NCBI GenBank assembly: GCA_963796195.1
Contig: CAWCKS010000002.1
Coordinates: 1-64,000, forward strand
DNA length: 64,000 bases
Source of the DNA: CAWCKS01 sp963796195
GTDB lineage: Bacteria; Pseudomonadota; Alphaproteobacteria; Rhizobiales; Xanthobacteraceae
Reading direction: 5' to 3'
Shown here: piece after piece, positions 55,566 through 64,000 of the stretch
Layout: each line of letters starts with the position of its first letter
Position numbering within the stretch: the first letter of the stretch is position 1
Translations under genes and position numbers: made by a program
The notes under the pieces: generated by a model
What the model was told of the DNA's origin: nothing
Databases searched by the model: none
The model's input: only the letters and a program-made list of their open reading frames with translations

Positions 55566-57905
55566 ATGGGTATGGAAGGCATTGGCGCCAGCGTCGTCCG
55601 CAAGGAGGACAAGCGCTTCATCACCGGCAAGGGCCGCTACACCGACGACATCCGCCTGCACAACATGACCTACGCACAGTTCATCCGCAGCCCGCATGCG
55701 CACGCCAAGATCAAGAGCATTGACCCGTCGGCGGCGCTGAAAATGCCGGGCGTCGTCGCAGTCCTGAGCGGCAAGCAGCTGGTCGAGGACAAGGTTGGCA
55801 ATCTGATTTGCGGCTGGATGATCCATTCCAAGGACGGCACGCCGATGAAGATGGGTGCCTACCCGGCGCTGGCGCCGGAAGTCGTGCGCTATGTCGGCCA
55901 GGCCGTTGCGGTCGTCATCGCCGACAGCAAGAACCTTGCGCGTGACGCCGCCGAAGCAGTCGTCGTGAATTATGAAGAGCTACCCGCGGTCGGCGACATC
56001 AGGGCCGCGATCGCGCCGGGTGCACCTCAGCTGCACCCCGAGGCCCCCGGCAACATCATCTATGACTGGACGATCGGTGACGACAAGGCGGTCAACGACG
56101 CCTTCGCCAAGGCCGCCAATGTTGTCAGCATCGAAGTCACCAACAATCGCCTGGTGCCGAATGCGATGGAGCCGCGCTCGGCGATCGCCGACTTCAACAG
56201 CGCGGAAGATCACTACACGCTCTTCACCACCTCGCAGAATCCGCACGTCGCGCGCCTCGTGCTGTCGGCGTTCTACAACATCGCCCCCGAGCACAAGCTG
56301 CGCGTGATCGCGCCCGACGTCGGCGGCGGCTTTGGCTCGAAAATCTTCATCTATCCGGAAGAGATGGTCGCGCTATGGGCGTCGAAGAAGGTCGACCGGC
56401 CCGTGAAGTGGACCGCCGACCGCACCGAGTCATTCCTGACCGATGCGCACGGCCGCGATCACCTCTCGAAGGCGGAGATGGCGTTCGACAAGGACAACAA
56501 GATGCTGGCGCTCCGGGTCAGGACCCACGCCAACTTCGGCGGCTACATGTCGCTGTTCTCGTCGTCGGTACCGACCTATCTCTACGCGACGCTGCTGTCG
56601 GGCCAGTACAACATCCCGGCGATCTTCGCCGAGGTGATCGCCGTCTACACCAACACCACGCCGGTCGACGCCTATCGTGGCGCGGGCCGGCCCGAGGCGA
56701 GCTTCCTGGTCGAGCGGCTGGTCGAGACCGCGGCGCGACAGCTCAAGGTCGATCCGGCCGAGTTGCGGAGAAAGAACTTCATCACCCAGTTCCCGCACCA
56801 GACGCCGGTCATCATGGCCTACGATGCCGGCGACTTTAACGCCTCGCTCAACGCGGCGTTGAAGGCGATCGACTATGCCGGCTTCCCGGCACGCAAGGCG
56901 AAAGCGAAGCAGGAGGGCAAGCTGCGCGGCATCGGCTTCTCCTGCTACATCGAGGCTTGCGGCATCGCGCCCTCGAAGGCGGTCGGCAGCCTCGGCGCCG
57001 GCGTCGGCTTGTGGGAATCCGCCGAAGTCCGCGTCAATCCGGTGGGCACGATCGAAGTGCTGACCGGTTCGCACAGCCACGGCCAGGGCCACGAGACGAC
57101 GTTCGCGCAAGTGGTGGCCGACCGGCTCGGCGTACCGATCGACCAGATCTCGATCGTGCACGGCGACACCGACAAGGTGCAGTTCGGCATGGGGACCTAT
57201 GGTTCGCGCTCGGCGGCCGTCGGTCTCTCGGCGATCGTGAAGGCGCTGGAGAAGGTCGAAGCAAAGGCCAAAAAAATCGCGGCGCATCAGCTCGAGGCGT
57301 CAGAGAAGGACATCGTCATCGAGAACGGCGCCTTCAAGGTGGCCGGCACCGACAAGGCGATGGCGATGGCGAACGTTGCGCTCGCCGCCTACACTGCGCA
57401 CAACCTGCCCGATGGCATGGAGCCGGGCCTGAAGGAGAGTGCATTCTACGACCCGACCAACTTCACCTTCCCGGCCGGCGCCTACATCTGCGAGGTCGAC
57501 GTCGATCCCGCAACCGGCAAGACCACGTTCGTCAACTTCGTCGCCGCCGACGATTTTGGCCGCATGATCAACCCGATGATCGTGGAAGGTCAGGTCCATG
57601 GCGGGCTGGCGCAAGGTATCGGCCAGGCGCTGCTCGAACATGCGGTCTACGACGCGAACGGCCAGCTGACGTCGGGCACGTTCATGGACTACGCCATGCC
57701 ACGCGCCGACGACCTGCCGACCTTCAAGATCGAGCACACCGTGACGCTGTGCCCGGGCAATCCGCTCGGGGTGAAGGGCTGCGGCGAAGCCGGTGCGATC
57801 GGCGCATCGGGCGCGGTGATCAACGCGATTACCGACGCGATCGGCAACAACAAGCTGGAAATGCCGGCGACACCCGACCGGGTGTGGGCTGCGATCAACG
57901 GCTAA
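55566..57905 (+). CDS. coxL: Xanthine-oxidase-family molybdenum hydroxylase large subunit, CoxL form II
   Basis: 779 residues from ATG 55566 (GGGAGAG upstream). Seen: molybdopterin-binding PDVGGGFGSKIFIYPEEMVA, the active-site loop DAYRGAGRPEASFLVERLVE, GSHSHGQGHETTFAQ and the C-terminal GVKGCGEAGAIGASGAVINA containing the catalytic Glu. The loop reads AYRGAGR; true aerobic CO dehydrogenases (form I) have AYxCSFR with a Cu-binding Cys. CO oxidation is therefore not established. The form II substrate is uncertain and may be an aromatic or heterocyclic compound or an aldehyde. Confidence 0.93.
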   Translation: MGMEGIGASVVRKEDKRFITGKGRYTDDIRLHNMTYAQFIRSPHAHAKIKSIDPSAALKMPGVVAVLSGKQLVEDKVGNLICGWMIHSKDGTPMKMGAYPALAPEVVRYVGQAVAVVIADSKNLARDAAEAVVVNYEELPAVGDIRAAIAPGAPQLHPEAPGNIIYDWTIGDDKAVNDAFAKAANVVSIEVTNNRLVPNAMEPRSAIADFNSAEDHYTLFTTSQNPHVARLVLSAFYNIAPEHKLRVIAPDVGGGFGSKIFIYPEEMVALWASKKVDRPVKWTADRTESFLTDAHGRDHLSKAEMAFDKDNKMLALRVRTHANFGGYMSLFSSSVPTYLYATLLSGQYNIPAIFAEVIAVYTNTTPVDAYRGAGRPEASFLVERLVETAARQLKVDPAELRRKNFITQFPHQTPVIMAYDAGDFNASLNAALKAIDYAGFPARKAKAKQEGKLRGIGFSCYIEACGIAPSKAVGSLGAGVGLWESAEVRVNPVGTIEVLTGSHSHGQGHETTFAQVVADRLGVPIDQISIVHGDTDKVQFGMGTYGSRSAAVGLSAIVKALEKVEAKAKKIAAHQLEASEKDIVIENGAFKVAGTDKAMAMANVALAAYTAHNLPDGMEPGLKESAFYDPTNFTFPAGAYICEVDVDPATGKTTFVNFVAADDFGRMINPMIVEGQVHGGLAQGIGQALLEHAVYDANGQLTSGTFMDYAMPRADDLPTFKIEHTVTLCPGNPLGVKGCGEAGAIGASGAVINAITDAIGNNKLEMPATPDRVWAAING

Positions 57906-57928
57906 GCGCGGAACAAGGGAGCTAAACC

Positions 57929-58730
57929 ATGTACAAGACCACCTATCACCGCGCCGGAACCGTTGACGAAGCGGCCGCGCTGTTCGCCAAGGGCTCGGAG
58001 GCAAAATATCTCGCCGGCGGCCACACGCTGCTGCCGGTCATGAAGCAGCGGCTGGCGGGGCCGTCCGATGTCATCGATGTCGCAAAGATCAAGGATTTGG
58101 TCGGCATCGACGTGTCAGGCGACACCGTGACGATCAAGGCGGCGACGACACATTATGATGTCGCGCAAAACGGCGCGGTGCAGAAGGCGATTCCGGCGCT
58201 GGCGCATCTCGCTTCCGTGATCGGCGATCCCGCCGTGCGCTATCGCGGCACGCTCGGCGGCTCGATCGCCAACAACGATCCGGCCGCGGATTATCCGGCC
58301 GCCGTGCTCGCGCTCGGCGCCACCGTGAAGACCAACAAGCGCACGATCGCGGCCGACAGCTTCTTCAAGGGGCTGTTCGAGACCGCGCTCGAGAACGGCG
58401 AGCTGATCACAGCAGGTGTCGTTCCCGATTCCTGCAAAGGCCGGTTACAGCAAGTTCCCGCATCCGGCCTCGCGCTTCGCGTTGACCGGTGTGTTCGTGG
58501 TCAAGACCAAGGCCGGCGATGTCCGGGTCGCTGCGACCGGCGCGAGCCAGGCAGGCGTGATGCGCGTCGGTGCGATCGAGAACGCGCTGAAGGCAAACTG
58601 GGCGGCGAGCGCGCTCGACAGCATCAAGATCGCCGACAGCGGGCTGATGGCCGATATCCATGGCTCGGCGGCCTACAGGGCCAACCTGATCAAGGTGATG
58701 GCGCAGCGCGCGGTGCAGGCCGCGGGCTGA
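57929..58730 (+). pseudogene. coxM: FAD-binding medium subunit of the CoxSLM-type dehydrogenase (one frameshift)
   Basis: The first frame has AAALFAKGSEAKYLAGGHTL and LPVMKQRLAGPSDVIDV (FAD-binding AGGxxLLP loop) and RGTLGGSIANNDPAADYPAA (second FAD loop). The frame breaks near 58418, and the second frame continues AKAGYSKFPHPASRFALTGV to AVQAAG. Corrected length is about 266 residues, as usual. It accepts electrons from CoxS and passes them to the quinone pool. 23 bases follow coxL. Confidence 0.9.
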
Positions 58731-58860
58731 TTTTCACTGCCAGGGAACGAGGGCCGTCGGCAGAAATGCCGGCGGCCCTTTCGTTTTCGGCGACTTGCCT
58801 CTCCCGCCGGGCTGGATTATCGTGACGCCATCCAAGAACAGAAGATCAAGGGAGACCCAG

Positions 58861-59673
58861 ATGGCCTTCACCGAAGTCGATTATAAAGTCGCCGACAAGA
58901 TCGCGACCATCACCTTGAACCGCCCCGAACAGCTCAATGCCTGGACCGGCACGATGGGCAAGGAAGTGCGGCAGGCGATGGAGCAGGCCGACAAGGACGA
59001 CAACGTGCGCGTCATCGTGTTGACCGGTGCGGGCCGCGGCTTCTGCGCCGGCGCCGACATGAAGAACCTGTCCAACATCTCGACGTCAGGTCGGCTTGAA
59101 GAGCAGCCGGATCCGCCGTTCGACAAGAATTCGCGCAAGGATTTTCAGCGCAAGAACACGTACTTTCCGTCCGTTTCGAAGCCGATCATCGCCGCGATCA
59201 ACGGGCCGTGCGCGGGGCTTGGGCTGTGCATGGCGCTGTTCTGCGACATGCGTTTCGCCTCGAATAATGCGGTGTTCACAACGGCTTTTGCGCGGCGCGG
59301 ACTGATCGCCGAGCACGGCATGAGCTGGACGCTGCCGCGGCTCGTCGGTGTGTCGAAGGCGACGGATTTGATGCTGTCGGCGCGGCGCGTCGAAGCGGAA
59401 GAGGCGCTGCAAATGGGCCTGGTCGACCGGCTTTATGCCGGCAACGAGTTGCTGCCCGCGACTTATGCCTACGCCAAAGAGCTCGCGGAATATTCATCGC
59501 CGCGGTCGCTGAAGGTGATCAAGAAGCAGCTGTGGCAATCGGTGATGCAGTCGCTCGACGAGGCGATGGACGTCGCCGACCACGAAATGCTGCTGTCGCT
59601 GAAGAGCGACGACTTCAAGGAAGGCGTCAAGCACTTCGTCGAGAAGCGGAAGCCGGCGTTTACGGGGCGCTAA
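58861..59673 (+). CDS. Enoyl-CoA hydratase/isomerase family protein
   Basis: 270 residues from ATG 58861 after GGGAGA. Crotonase fold: ATITLNRPEQLNAW, VLTGAGRGFCAGADMKNLSN (oxyanion hole) and INGPCAGLGLCMALFCDMRF, then FARRGLIAEHGMSWTLPRLV. The substrate is uncertain; hydratase, isomerase and lyase are all possible in this superfamily. It lies 130 bases past coxM on the same strand and upstream of two acyl-CoA dehydrogenases on the other strand, consistent with acyl-CoA catabolism. Confidence 0.92.
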   Translation: MAFTEVDYKVADKIATITLNRPEQLNAWTGTMGKEVRQAMEQADKDDNVRVIVLTGAGRGFCAGADMKNLSNISTSGRLEEQPDPPFDKNSRKDFQRKNTYFPSVSKPIIAAINGPCAGLGLCMALFCDMRFASNNAVFTTAFARRGLIAEHGMSWTLPRLVGVSKATDLMLSARRVEAEEALQMGLVDRLYAGNELLPATYAYAKELAEYSSPRSLKVIKKQLWQSVMQSLDEAMDVADHEMLLSLKSDDFKEGVKHFVEKRKPAFTGR

Positions 59674-59767
59674 AGGGCCGCGACCACCGGTGACGCGCAA
59701 GGCGTTGAGGGCAACGCGTTATCGGGATTTTTGTGTGGGTTTTGGGCGGCGGCACGTGCACAGGGCA

Positions 59768-59829
59768 AATATCCGTGGACGAATATCCGTATACGGATAT
59801 TCGCGGACGGATATTCGTCGGCGGATATT
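59768..59829. repeat. Five-copy CGGATATT array around a perfect 24-bp palindrome
   Basis: Half-site AATATCCG begins at 59768 and 59782; its complement CGGATATT begins at 59794, 59808 and 59822. Spacing is exactly 14 bases within each arm. The centre (59780-59803) is a perfect palindrome, with core AATATCCGTATACGGATATT. It is not derived from a coding frame. Confidence 0.8.
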
Positions 59830-59854
59830 GGGCGGCGCCAGACCCCCACCCCGA

Positions 59855-59878
59855 CCCTCCCCCTTCCAGGGGGAGGGA
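59855..59878. terminator. Hairpin between convergent enoyl-CoA hydratase and acyl-CoA dehydrogenase genes
   Basis: CCCTCCCCC and GGGGGAGGG arms around TTCCA form a strong stem just past the acyl-CoA dehydrogenase stop. It probably serves as a bidirectional transcription stop, though no T-run follows. The same sequence type is a common intergenic repeat in related genomes. Confidence 0.5.
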
Positions 59879-59888
59879 GAAAAGCCCC

Positions 59889-61074
59889 TCACAGCCCCAG
59901 CATCTGCTTGGCGATGATCTCGTGCTGGATTTCGGATGAGCCGCCGAAGATGGTTTGCGCGCGGCCGTCGAGATGCGCCGGCAACAAGGCGAGCTCGTTG
60001 TCGGGCAATATGCTCGGATCGTTGAAGTCGTACAGCGGCCGGCGCGGCTCCCAGACCAGCGCGTGGGGGCCGAGGATGTCGACGCCGAGGCGGGTGATGT
60101 CCTGGTAGATTTCTGTGCCGCGCAGTTTTAGCACCGAGGAGATCGGCCCGGGGTTTCTCCCGTGCTGCACGTCGGACAACAGCTTCAGCTCCATCATCTC
60201 GAGCGCGTCGACGTCGATCTCGATGCCGCTCATGCGTTCACCAAAACCATCCTCGTCGTCGTCGCGGCCCGCCGAGCAATTCCTTCAGCTCGCGAATCTG
60301 GCGGCGCAGGCGGGTGGCGCGGAAGCCGGCGCCGCGCTCGAACTCGAGCAGATACTTTGCGTAGGTCCAGCCCTTGTTCTCCTCGCCGACGCGGTTCTCG
60401 ACCGGCACGCGGACATCATCGAAGAAAACCTGGTTGACCTCGTGGTCGCCGCCCATGGTGATGATCGGCCGCGTCGAGATGCCCTTCGCGGTCATGTCGA
60501 GCAGCATGAAGCTGATGCCCTCCTGCCGCTTCGGCGTGTCGGAGGTGCGCACCAGCGCGAACATGCGGGTCGCGAAGTGGGCGTGCGTGGTCCAGATTTT
60601 CGTGCCGTTGACGATGTAGTGGTCGCCGTCGCGCACCGCGCGCGTCTTCAGCGAGGCGAGATCGGAGCCGGAGCCGGGCTCGGAATAGCCCTGGCACCAG
60701 TAGTCTTCGCCGGAGATGATGCGCGGCAGATAAAAATTCTGCTGCGCCGGTGTGCCGAACTTCATCAGCACCGGGCCGACCATCTGGATGCCGAACGGCA
60801 GCAGCGTCGGCGTGCCGGCGCGCGCGCACTCGGTCTCGAAGATGTAGCGCTGCGCCTCGGTCCAGCCGGTGCCGCCATGCTCCTTCGGCCAGTACGGCGC
60901 GACCCAGCCCTTCTTGAACAGCGCCGCGTGCCACGTCTCGAACGCGGCCTTTTCGGGAATGCCGGTCGGCGACAGGCGCTGGTTGCGCTTGGCTTCAGCG
61001 GTGAGGTTTTTCGCGATGAAGTCGCGCACCTCGTCGCGGAAGGTGAGCTCGGCGGGGGAGAAGGAGAGGTCCAT
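59889..61074 (-). pseudogene. Acyl-CoA dehydrogenase (frameshifted near the 3' part)
   Basis: Start ATG 61074 (MDLSFSPAELTFRDEVRDFI). FAD-binding and family segments: WCQGYSEPGSGSDLASLKT, NGTKIWTTHAHFATRMF, KGISTRPIITMGGDHEVNQV. The frame changes near 60265, and the C-terminal domain continues with QTIFGGSSEIQHEIIAKQML, which includes the adenine-contact motif. Corrected length is about 395 residues. It dehydrogenates an acyl-CoA at C2-C3. It is paired with another acyl-CoA dehydrogenase gene upstream (61671-62816), separated by a GIY-YIG gene and repeats. Confidence 0.88.
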
Positions 61075-61102
61075 GGGGGGGGCTCCGGGGGTTCGGTGCT
61101 TA

Positions 61103-61540
61103 TCACCGCTCATTCCCGCGAAAGCGGGAATCCAGAGGCGGTGAAGGAGGCGTCGGTTGCTTGGCAAAAGCTGGATCCCCGCTTCCGCGGGGATGAGCGG
61201 ATGAGGATTGGGGTCCGCGGGGATGAGCGGATGAAGGGCTGGAGGCTGGAATTGGAGAGGCGATCTCCTCCCACAAATCACGCCAATCAGGATTGGTCTC
61301 CTCGATCAACTTGATCTTCCAGTCTCGATTCCATTTCTTGATTTGATGTTCGCGCGAGAATGCTGATTCCCGACTTTCGTGCGTCTCGTGCCAGACCAGA
61401 GTCTTCACGTTATATTTGCGAGTGAAGCCGGGGAGTGCATCGGTTCGATGTTGCCAGACACGTTTGACAAGGTCGTCAGTCATGCCGGCGTACAGCGTCC
61501 CGTTACGCGTGCTTGCCAGCATGTAGACGAAGAAGCTCAT
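61103..61540 (-). CDS. GIY-YIG nuclease family protein with repeat-derived C-terminus
   Basis: 145 residues. Residues 1-95 form a UPF0213/YhbQ-like GIY-YIG domain: FVYMLASTRNGTLYAGMTDD (Y-M-L and Y-A-G replace GIY-YIG), LVKRVWQHRT with the conserved Arg, and EREHQIKKW-type helix SREHQIKKWNRDWK. Residues from about 100 on (SSAHPRGP, SSSAHPRGSGDPAFAK, LDSRFRGNE) are translated from the intergenic palindromic repeat at 61106-61233. Relatives normally stop near residue 95, so the repeat has extended the frame. Confidence 0.85.
   Translation of the reverse strand: MSFFVYMLASTRNGTLYAGMTDDLVKRVWQHRTDALPGFTRKYNVKTLVWHETHESRESAFSREHQIKKWNRDWKIKLIEETNPDWRDLWEEIASPIPASSPSSAHPRGPQSSSAHPRGSGDPAFAKQPTPPSPPLDSRFRGNER
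61106..61233. repeat. Intergenic palindromic repeat, copy 1 (inside the GIY-YIG frame)
   Basis: Arms TTCCCGCGAAAGCGGGAA and ATCCCCGCTTCCGCGGGGAT flank about 40 variable bases; a partial extra arm (GTCCGCGGGGATGAGCGGA) follows. Same element as 61551-61661. Confidence 0.8.
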
Positions 61541-61550
61541 CGCCTAACTC

Positions 61551-61661
61551 CGCTCATTCCCGTGAAAGCGGGAATCCAGCAAAAGGAAAAATGGCGTATC
61601 GCTGTAAGCTTTCTGGTTTTGGCAAAGACTGGATCCCCGCTTCCGCGGGGATGAGCGGATG
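61551..61661. repeat. Intergenic palindromic repeat, copy 2
   Basis: CGCTCATTCCCGTGAAAGCG opens and CGCTTCCGCGGGGATGAGCG closes the element. It is the same two-arm structure as copy 1 with an unrelated centre, lying between the GIY-YIG start and the upstream dehydrogenase stop. Confidence 0.8.
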
Positions 61662-61670
61662 AATGGACCA

Positions 61671-62816
61671 TCACGCCGCCTCCTCGCGGGCCAGCTTCGC
61701 GTGGCGGCGGAGGTGGTGGTCGGGGGAGCCGAACAGGACTTCGATCGCGAGCAGGCGCTTGAAGTAGGCGTTGACGTTGAGTTCTTCGGTGACGCCCATG
61801 CCGCCGTGCAGCTGCACGGCTTGCTCGGCGACGTAGCGGCCGCAGCGGGCGACTTTGGCTTTGGCTGAGGACGCGGCGCGGGCGCGGGTGAGCGGATCAG
61901 TGTCCATCGACAGCGTGCATTTCAAGGACGACGCCTTGGCCTCCTCGATGCGCACGGCCATGTCGACCATGCGATGGCGCAGCACCTGGTTGGCGGCGAG
62001 CGGCTGGCCGAACTGCACGCGCGTTTTGGTGTAGGCGATCGTGGTTTCGAGCAGCACCTCCATGCAGCCGATCGCCTCGGCGCAGACCGCGGCGATGGCG
62101 CGATCGGTCGCTTCGGAAATCGCCGGCAGCGCATCGTGCGAGCCGCCGAGCAATGCGGCGTTGTCGACCTTGACCTCGTCGAGCTCGAGATTGCTGGCTC
62201 GCCCACCATCGAGCGTCGGGAAATTTTTTGCAGTAACCCCCTTCGCTGACGACGGCACCAGAAACACGCCAATGCCTTTGCGATCGCGCTGGCCGCCGGC
62301 TGAGGCGCGCGGAGACCAGCAGCCAGTCCGCAGCGGGCGCGCCGATCACGACTTCCTTGCGGCCCGAAAGATGCCAGCCGTCGCCGGCTTGCGTCGCCAT
62401 GGTGGAAACATCTTCCAGCGCGAAGCGCGCCTGCGGCTCGGTGTGCGCCAGCGCGACCAGCTCCTTGCCTTCGGCGATTTTTGGCAGCAGCGCGTTTTTC
62501 TGTTCCGCGGTGCCAGCGCGCCGATCAGGCCGCCCGACAGCACGATGGTCGAGAGATAAGGCTCGACGATCAGCGCGCGGCCGATCGCCTGCATGACGAT
62601 GCCGATCTCGACCGGGCCCGCGCCAAGCCCGCCGAAATCCTCGGCAAAGGGCAAGCCCAGCCAACCAAGATCGGCCAGCTCGCGCCAGATGTCGCGGGAG
62701 AAACCGTCGGATGATTGCAGGATGGCGCGGCGTTGTTCAAAGCTGTAGCGCCCGGCGATGAAGCGCGATGCCGCTTCGCCAAGCAGCCGCTGTTCGTCGG
62801 ACAGCGACAGGTCCAT
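61671..62816 (-). pseudogene. Second acyl-CoA dehydrogenase (frameshifted)
   Basis: From ATG 62816: MDLSLSDEQRLLGEAASRFI, RDIWRELADLGWLGLPFAED, FGGLGAGPVEIGIVMQAIGR. Frame breaks occur near 62510 and between 62290 and 62260; the next frame carries AIGCMEVLLETTIAYTKTRV, QFGQPLAANQVLRHRMVDMA and AVQLHGGMGVTEELNVNAYF (C-terminal FAD/adenine motif). Corrected length is about 380 residues, normal. Such genes commonly pair with the 59889-61074 type to form a heteromeric dehydrogenase. Confidence 0.87.
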
Positions 62817-63131
62817 GGTGTTCCTCCTCCCGTGCGGCTCTTTTGGCTCACCACCCGCCGTCATTCCGGGGCCCGAGCGCAGCGAGGGAGCCCGGAATCC
62901 ATAATCACCGGTCGTGGTTATGGATTCCGGGCTCGCCGCTTTGCGGCGCCCCGGAATGACGAGCCAATTGAGTCAGCATGAGAGACCCAACCAGTGGCCG
63001 TCTTGTGGACCGCGAACTCTTTTGCTTGGATGCATCCTACACACCTCGGCCGCTGCCGCCAGAGGCCGAAAAGTTGAAGATGTCGCATGGCAGCCGCGCG
63101 ACAAGTCGGGTAATGTCAAGGGAGAAGAAAA
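62817..63131. other. Divergent spacer with one palindromic repeat
   Basis: No gene supported. It contains the repeat at 62860-62962 and the leader of the small monooxygenase-like gene, with GGGAGAAG at 63120-63127. Confidence 0.5.
62860..62962. repeat. Intergenic palindromic repeat of a second family
   Basis: Outer arms GTCATTCCGGGGC and GCCCCGGAATGAC enclose inner arms CCCGGAATCCATAA / TTATGGATTCCGGG. The element can fold into one long hairpin of about 100 bases. Confidence 0.8.
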
Positions 63132-63422
63132 ATGATTGGCGTCGTAGCGACCATCAAGGTGAAGGACGGCCAGGGCGACGAGTTCGTGAAGGTTGCGAGC
63201 CAGCTGGTGCAGCAGGTGAACGCCAACGAGAAGGGCTGTCTGCTTTACGCGCTGTACAAGTCCGACGAGCCGAACACCTATGTGTTCCTGGAGCGCTACA
63301 AGGACCAGGCCGCAGTGGAAGAACATCGCGGCACCGAATATTTCAAGACGCTCGGCAAGGCGATGGGCGCCTTCATGGACGGCCGGCCGGATGTGAAGCG
63401 GTATCAGCAGGTGGCGGGGTAA
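63132..63422 (+). CDS. Antibiotic biosynthesis monooxygenase (ABM)-fold protein, putative quinol monooxygenase
   Basis: 96 residues, full ABM ferredoxin-like fold: VVATIKVKDGQGDEFVKVAS, GCLLYALYKSDEPNTYVFLE, RYKDQAAVEEHRGTEYF and a C-terminal helix. YgiN-like enzymes oxidise quinols without cofactor, while others have unknown roles. GGGAGAAG precedes the start. It stands alone between a palindromic repeat and a methyltransferase gene. Confidence 0.88.
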   Translation: MIGVVATIKVKDGQGDEFVKVASQLVQQVNANEKGCLLYALYKSDEPNTYVFLERYKDQAAVEEHRGTEYFKTLGKAMGAFMDGRPDVKRYQQVAG

Positions 63423-63497
63423 GGAGCGCGCACGCTAACGCTCGCGAGTGCGTCTGCCAACCACGCGAGCGTTAGACTGGACGCGGATCAAAAGACG

Positions 63498-64000
63498 ATG
63501 CCTGAGTGGAGTTCCGGATACGTCACCGACATCTCCTATGTGCACGACTTTTGCCGCGTTCAGACGCCCCCGATGCTTGCGCTGGCGGCGCTGTGCGGCG
63601 GCATCGAAGCCGGACGTGGCGCAGGCGAGGCGCTGAGCTATTGCGATCTCGGTTGCGGGCAAGGCTATACTGCCAATCTGATCGCCGCCGCCAATCCGTC
63701 GGCGCAGGTGCTCGGGATCGATTTCAATCCCAGCCACATTGCGAATGCCCGCGCGCTCGCTGGAGACGCCGGGCTCTCGAACGTGGACTTTCGCGAGTTC
63801 GAGCTTTGACGACATCGCGGCGGATCCGGCGACGCCGCAATTTGACATCGTGGCGATGCACGGCGTTTTCAGCTGGATCAGCGCCGCGAACCGACGCGCA
63901 ATCGTTGCGCTGCTCGCCAAACGCCTGAAGCCCGGCGGGTTGCTCTACATCTCCTATGACTGCATGCCCGGCTGGGCCGGCGTCGCACCGCTGCGGAACA
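63498..64000 (+). pseudogene. Class I SAM-dependent methyltransferase, N-terminal part (frameshifted, cut by window end)
   Basis: The first frame gives SSGYVTDISYVHDFCRVQTP and the SAM motif LSYCDLGCGQGYTANLIAAA, LGIDFNPSHIANARAL. It breaks near 63800 and resumes as SFDDIAADPATPQFDIVAMH, GVFSWISAANRRAIVALLAK, then LKPGGLLYISYDCMPGWAGV to the window edge. This is the family of larger methyltransferases that carry a regulatory domain after the catalytic one. The rest lies outside the window. Confidence 0.82.

Noticed and set aside
59731..60108. Plus-strand frames reading through the CGGATATT array
   Set aside because: They run antisense into the acyl-CoA dehydrogenase gene, and their products are repeat translations with no homology.

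Overview
The window is a joined or chimeric contig. Bases 1 to about 3594 look actinobacterial: very GC-rich, with an FAD-dependent thioredoxin-reductase-like oxidoreductase convergent with a large LuxR-family (LAL-type) regulator. From about 3596 to the end, everything is typical of a Bradyrhizobiaceae-type alphaproteobacterium (Bradyrhizobium/Afipia/Rhodopseudomonas relatives). The family assignment rests on the proteins I recognise: DUF1488 and DUF6894 proteins, many tiny conserved ORFs, an otsA/otsB/GH15 locus, form II CoxSLM and the intergenic palindromic repeats. The junction lies inside two coding sequences, so it is most simply an assembly or scaffolding artefact. More than twenty single-base frame breaks interrupt genes whose two halves are both well conserved. 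This points to an error-rich draft or metagenomic assembly rather than true gene decay.

Layout. 3596-3907: tail of a UvrD-like helicase. 4049-6162: oligopeptidase B. 6169-22684: one tightly packed minus-strand run of 13 genes. In transcription order these are a Dpp/Opp-type peptide ABC transporter (two permeases, binding protein), two adjacent CaiB/BaiF CoA-transferases, the two transporter ATPases, a three-domain biotin-dependent acyl-CoA carboxylase, a histone-deacetylase-like amidohydrolase, a nitroreductase-family protein, an O-methyltransferase, a nitronate-monooxygenase-like flavoprotein and an M20 deacylase. A divergent LysR gene and an ACMSD-type amidohydrolase sit at its promoter end. 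24.9-30.6 kb: a cold-shock protein and about a dozen very small conserved hypothetical genes, including a 36-codon membrane protein.

30656-44938: a second catabolic locus. A minus-strand operon runs GntR, LivK-H-M-G-F branched-chain-type ABC transporter, isocitrate-lyase/PEP-mutase-family lyase, HyuB, HyuA, isochorismatase-like protein, fumarate-reductase-like flavoprotein. It is divergent from a LeuC/LeuD-type hydratase pair. Together they could import a cyclic imide or related compound, open it, hydrate an alkylmaleate-type acid and cleave the resulting alkylmalate. This is the best candidate here for an undescribed pathway, but the substrate is unknown.

45-54.5 kb: tRNA-Ser(GGA), mobA, a TusA-like protein, a small secreted protein, a trehalose locus (MFS transporter, otsB, GH15, otsA) and a chemotaxis receptor. 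54985-64000: coxS-coxL-coxM of the form II (AYRGAGR) type, an enoyl-CoA hydratase, two acyl-CoA dehydrogenases, a GIY-YIG protein whose C-terminus is encoded by an intergenic repeat, a small monooxygenase-fold protein and the start of a SAM methyltransferase cut by the window end.
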